Source of the DNA: Bin80 sp965220365
GTDB lineage: Bacteria; Bacteroidota; Rhodothermia; Rhodothermales; Bin80
Reading direction: 5' to 3'
Length of the DNA stretch: 64,000 bases
NCBI GenBank assembly: GCA_965220365.1
Contig: OZ244823.1
Location: forward strand, 124,001-188,000
Every line of letters starts with the position of its first letter. The first letter of the stretch is position 1. A model generated the notes under the pieces. That model saw only the letters and a program-made list of their open reading frames with translations, was not told the origin of the DNA and did no database searches. Shown piece after piece: positions 61,164 to 64,000 of the stretch. Position numbers and translations under genes: made by a program.

Positions 61164-64000
61164 ATGGCACGTCAATCCATCGCGATTCTGCTGATATTCT
61201 TTTGTGTAGCAACTGCCGCTGCACAGGAGCGCTTGGAAGCCAGCGAGTCGCTTCCCGCCGCTTCTCGCAATGCGGTCGTCCAGGAAAGTGTCTGGACGAA
61301 CCTCCCAACGACTCGTGTAGCGAACGGGCGGCTTGACGAGCAACTGGGCATTCTGCGGGCAGCCTACCGGCTGAACCCGGACATGACTCCAGAAGCCACA
61401 CCGGAAGCTACGGCACGTACATGGCTGCTTCAGGATGGCGAGCCCTTCGGAATCCGCACACCGGAGGTCTTGGAATTGGTAAGTGAACGAGAAAGCATAG
61501 GAGCACATCACCTGACATTTCAGCAGACATTGGCCGGTGTTCCGGTTTATGGCCGTTTTGTGCACGTAAACCTAAACCAGACCGGATTGCCTGTCATGGT
61601 AATCAGCGGATATGCGCCTCACCTGGAAAACGTGGATGCATTTAATCCCGTGCCCGCCCTCAGCGCAGCACAGGCCGAATCTCTGGCACAGCGTGCGATT
61701 TCCAACGATGGGGCCACTTCACAACCGGCTGAGCTTCTAGTTTTGCCTGACAATCCGCCCCGACTGATCTGGCAAACGATTGCGTCGCCAGACACCGGTA
61801 TAGGGGAATGGGAAGTCCTACTGGATGCCAATACCGGAGCATTGATCCAGTTGATGAACCTGCTTGTATTCTCTCATCCAGATCCACCCTCCCAAAAAGA
61901 CGTAGACGGAGAGGGGCAGATTTGGTTGTACGATCCTCTGACCGCATCCGGTCAACCTTACGGCGGCGACTATGTGGACAACGATGACAGGGACAATGCG
62001 GCACTGAACAGTCTACTCCAGAGCGTCACTCTTCAGGATATCGAACAGACCAGCAATGGTTCCTACCAACTCAACGGACCATGGGTGAAAATCGTCGGCT
62101 CTGCAGTTCCGATAGAGGATGATCCAACTGATTTTAAGTATACGCGCAGTGACGAGCATTTTGAAGCGGTCATGGTGTACTATTTCATTGACATGAGCGA
62201 GCGCTACATTCAATCTCTGGATGTCGGAGTTGCTCCACCGTCAAGCCCTGTAACTGCGGACCCACACGCATCCCGTGGAGACCAATCCTACTATGTTTTC
62301 CGGCTCAACTCTCTGTTTTTTGGAGATGGCGGCGTAGATGATGCAGAAGACGCTGGTGTGATCCTTCACGAGTACGGCCATGCCGTGATGCATCACTATA
62401 CGGGATTTTATATCCCTGCCACGGGGGAACGGGGAACCCTTGGTGAAGGGTTTTCTGACTATTGGGCTGTCTCTTACCGGAGAGACCTAATGGAGCGTGG
62501 AGAGATTCCAGCAGGAGACTGGAGAGAGGTATTCCCTTGGGATGGGGTTACCTGGGGAGGGCGCCGCGCCGATGGAAACGATCACTACGACGTGATTCGA
62601 CGGGAATGCCTCAGAGTATGTAATATTTACAAATACGGACGAACTTGGGCTGCTCTGATGATGGAACTCTGGGAGCGTGCCGGACGCGAAAATACGGACC
62701 GCCTGCATCTGGCCGGGTTCCCGTATCTCGGTCGCAATTTCGTGCTTGAAGATATGGTGGAAGCGCTCGTGATGGCGAATATTGCTCTATATGACGGGCA
62801 GTATACTGCTGATATCTATGACATCTTTGAGCCAAGAGGGTTCGTTACCTCACCGGTCGGGATTCCTCAGATTACACATACACCTCCTGCCCGCCAGTCT
62901 GACTCCACGCTTCCGATCAAAATTGAAGCGAATATCAACGTGACAGGGGCGGGATACCCACTCACCAGTGCAACCATCCACTACCGCGTAGACTCGGGTG
63001 CTTTCAAGACGCAGGCACTGGCCCAAGAGAGTGGAATCACATGGAGCACCGAAATCCTGCTTCCCCAATCCGCCACCCTCGTGGAATACTATCTCCAGGC
63101 TACTACGCAGGTCGCTGTAATAACCAGCCCTCAAGCGGCCCCCGCGAAGCTCTGGAGTGTGTATGTGGGCGCAGATATTCAGGCACCAAGCGTCACCTAC
63201 ATTCCTGTAACACACATTACCCCAGAAGAGGCCCAGGTTCCACTTTCAATCCAGGTGGCAGACGACAATGCCGTGTCTAGGGTCACACTTGCCTACACAG
63301 TCAATGACCCTAGACAGGAGGGGACGGAGTCCGGCATGTTCGACTTGCAGGGTTCAAACGGCGACACGTATACGTTTAACCTGCCGCTGCCAGATACTCC
63401 CGAAAGCGTGGTACCGGGAGTATGGTTGGAGTATCGAATTATCGCTCATGACGACGCCGATCCGCCGAACATCACGGTATATCCTCCTCTGGAAGAATCT
63501 CAGTTACGACTGGATGTAATTCCCGACTCCAGTCAACTCGGGGCATGGAATCCAGATGACTGGCCAAGATTTGCTGCCGGCGAATGGGCCTCTCATGAGG
63601 ATGCCTTTGGATATCAGGGCTCACTTTGGGTCACAGCACCGGACGGACCCTACAGTGACAAACCTGCTCAGAGTCTGCTCTCTTTCCCCGAAATTAATGT
63701 TGCGGGATACCCTAATGCTCATCTGGAATTCTGGCATTGGCATGACTTTGAGAATACGGATGTACCTGGCCCAGGGGACACTGGTGGTATCATTTATGAC
63801 GGTGGACAGATTCAGCTTTCAACTGATGGAGGACAATCCTGGACCGTTGCCGAGCCGCAGTGGGGCTACAACGGAGACATTGAATCAACGCTGTCCAACC
63901 CACTGTCTGGGACGCCCGCCTTTGGCGGTTCAAGTTTTGGCTGGCGCCGGGTTCGTGTAGCTCTGCCGAATGCACCTGCCGGGGCTTACCGATCCGAGGT
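61164..64000 (+). CDS. Secreted gluzincin metallopeptidase (M36/fungalysin-like), cut by the right edge
   Basis: At least 945 residues from ATG 61164 (MARQSIAILLIFFCVATAAAQ, Sec signal), open to the window end. A propeptide with FTP/PepSY-like sequence (HHLTFQQTLAGVPVYGRFVHVNLNQTG … GEWEVLLDANTGALIQLMN) precedes the catalytic domain with HEYGHAVMHH and the downstream Glu in LGEGFSDYWAVS, the HExxH…E zinc site of gluzincins. Beta-sandwich-like domains follow from about residue 575 (TSATIHYRVDSG; VTLAYTVNDP; AHLEFWHWHDFENT). A C-terminal sorting domain may lie outside the window. Expected to digest extracellular proteins. Confidence 0.85.
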   Translation, partial: MARQSIAILLIFFCVATAAAQERLEASESLPAASRNAVVQESVWTNLPTTRVANGRLDEQLGILRAAYRLNPDMTPEATPEATARTWLLQDGEPFGIRTPEVLELVSERESIGAHHLTFQQTLAGVPVYGRFVHVNLNQTGLPVMVISGYAPHLENVDAFNPVPALSAAQAESLAQRAISNDGATSQPAELLVLPDNPPRLIWQTIASPDTGIGEWEVLLDANTGALIQLMNLLVFSHPDPPSQKDVDGEGQIWLYDPLTASGQPYGGDYVDNDDRDNAALNSLLQSVTLQDIEQTSNGSYQLNGPWVKIVGSAVPIEDDPTDFKYTRSDEHFEAVMVYYFIDMSERYIQSLDVGVAPPSSPVTADPHASRGDQSYYVFRLNSLFFGDGGVDDAEDAGVILHEYGHAVMHHYTGFYIPATGERGTLGEGFSDYWAVSYRRDLMERGEIPAGDWREVFPWDGVTWGGRRADGNDHYDVIRRECLRVCNIYKYGRTWAALMMELWERAGRENTDRLHLAGFPYLGRNFVLEDMVEALVMANIALYDGQYTADIYDIFEPRGFVTSPVGIPQITHTPPARQSDSTLPIKIEANINVTGAGYPLTSATIHYRVDSGAFKTQALAQESGITWSTEILLPQSATLVEYYLQATTQVAVITSPQAAPAKLWSVYVGADIQAPSVTYIPVTHITPEEAQVPLSIQVADDNAVSRVTLAYTVNDPRQEGTESGMFDLQGSNGDTYTFNLPLPDTPESVVPGVWLEYRIIAHDDADPPNITVYPPLEESQLRLDVIPDSSQLGAWNPDDWPRFAAGEWASHEDAFGYQGSLWVTAPDGPYSDKPAQSLLSFPEINVAGYPNAHLEFWHWHDFENTDVPGPGDTGGIIYDGGQIQLSTDGGQSWTVAEPQWGYNGDIESTLSNPLSGTPAFGGSSFGWRRVRVALPNAPAGAYRSE

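Overview
The window looks like a chromosomal segment of a marine or halophilic member of the Rhodothermia (Rhodothermota/Bacteroidota side of the FCB group). This is inferred from a short RpoD-type sigma factor without a long N-terminal acidic domain, a divergent omega subunit, a C-terminal type IX secretion (Por) sorting domain at 50776-52338, several choice-of-anchor-B/LVIVD proteins, and a short TonB-like protein. No rRNA and no CRISPR array was seen. One tRNA (Val, anticodon CAC) is present.

Layout. 1-1075: debris of a transposase, a YhcG (DUF1016) nuclease and a DUF1156 methylase, i.e. a decayed accessory or defence locus. 1107-4711: two overlapping exported lipoprotein enzymes (an alpha/beta hydrolase and a GH113-like glycosidase) divergent from a class V aminotransferase with a Tat-like leader. 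4866-13133: uvrA, an omega-like RNA polymerase subunit, a PrcB-like lipoprotein, a TolC / HlyD / ABC-ATPase efflux operon with no permease beside it, and rpoD. 13241-20760: three tandem paralogues of about 775 residues (FG-GAP-like N-terminal half, LVIVD C-terminal half). Between the copies lie decayed pieces of rpoD, which record a tandem duplication whose upstream breakpoint is the 3' end of the tRNA-Val gene. 20786-23708: tRNA-Val, an anti-sigma-like membrane protein that overlaps the tRNA, holA, a small DinB-like protein and nuoI.

23709-40372 is an accessory region built around insertion sequences: an intact ISL3 element with terminal repeats and an 8-bp target duplication, an IS110 element, an IS5/IS1182-like element, and an ISNCY element killed by two frameshifts. 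It also holds at least three small non-autonomous elements, a pair of long inverted repeats flanking der, an AAA ATPase, a DUF3800 protein with a hairpin leader, an MmeI-type restriction-modification enzyme, a Doc toxin with its antitoxin, and a TonB-like gene with a decayed copy interrupted by a MITE.

40372-47030 is a tripartite RND efflux operon. Its outer-membrane component is fused to an N-terminal ABC-type substrate-binding domain, and its permease is split by a one-base expansion of a G tract. 47261-64000 is mostly conserved core: ecsC, uppP and an NFACT/RqcH-like gene in one operon; a T9SS-sorted LVIVD protein; a VTT membrane protein; a TPR protein; a Fur regulator; a beta-propeller amidohydrolase behind acpP-fabF; metK with a hairpin leader; and a large secreted metallopeptidase that runs off the right edge. 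All functions are assigned by recognising motifs and family architecture by eye. No database search was run.
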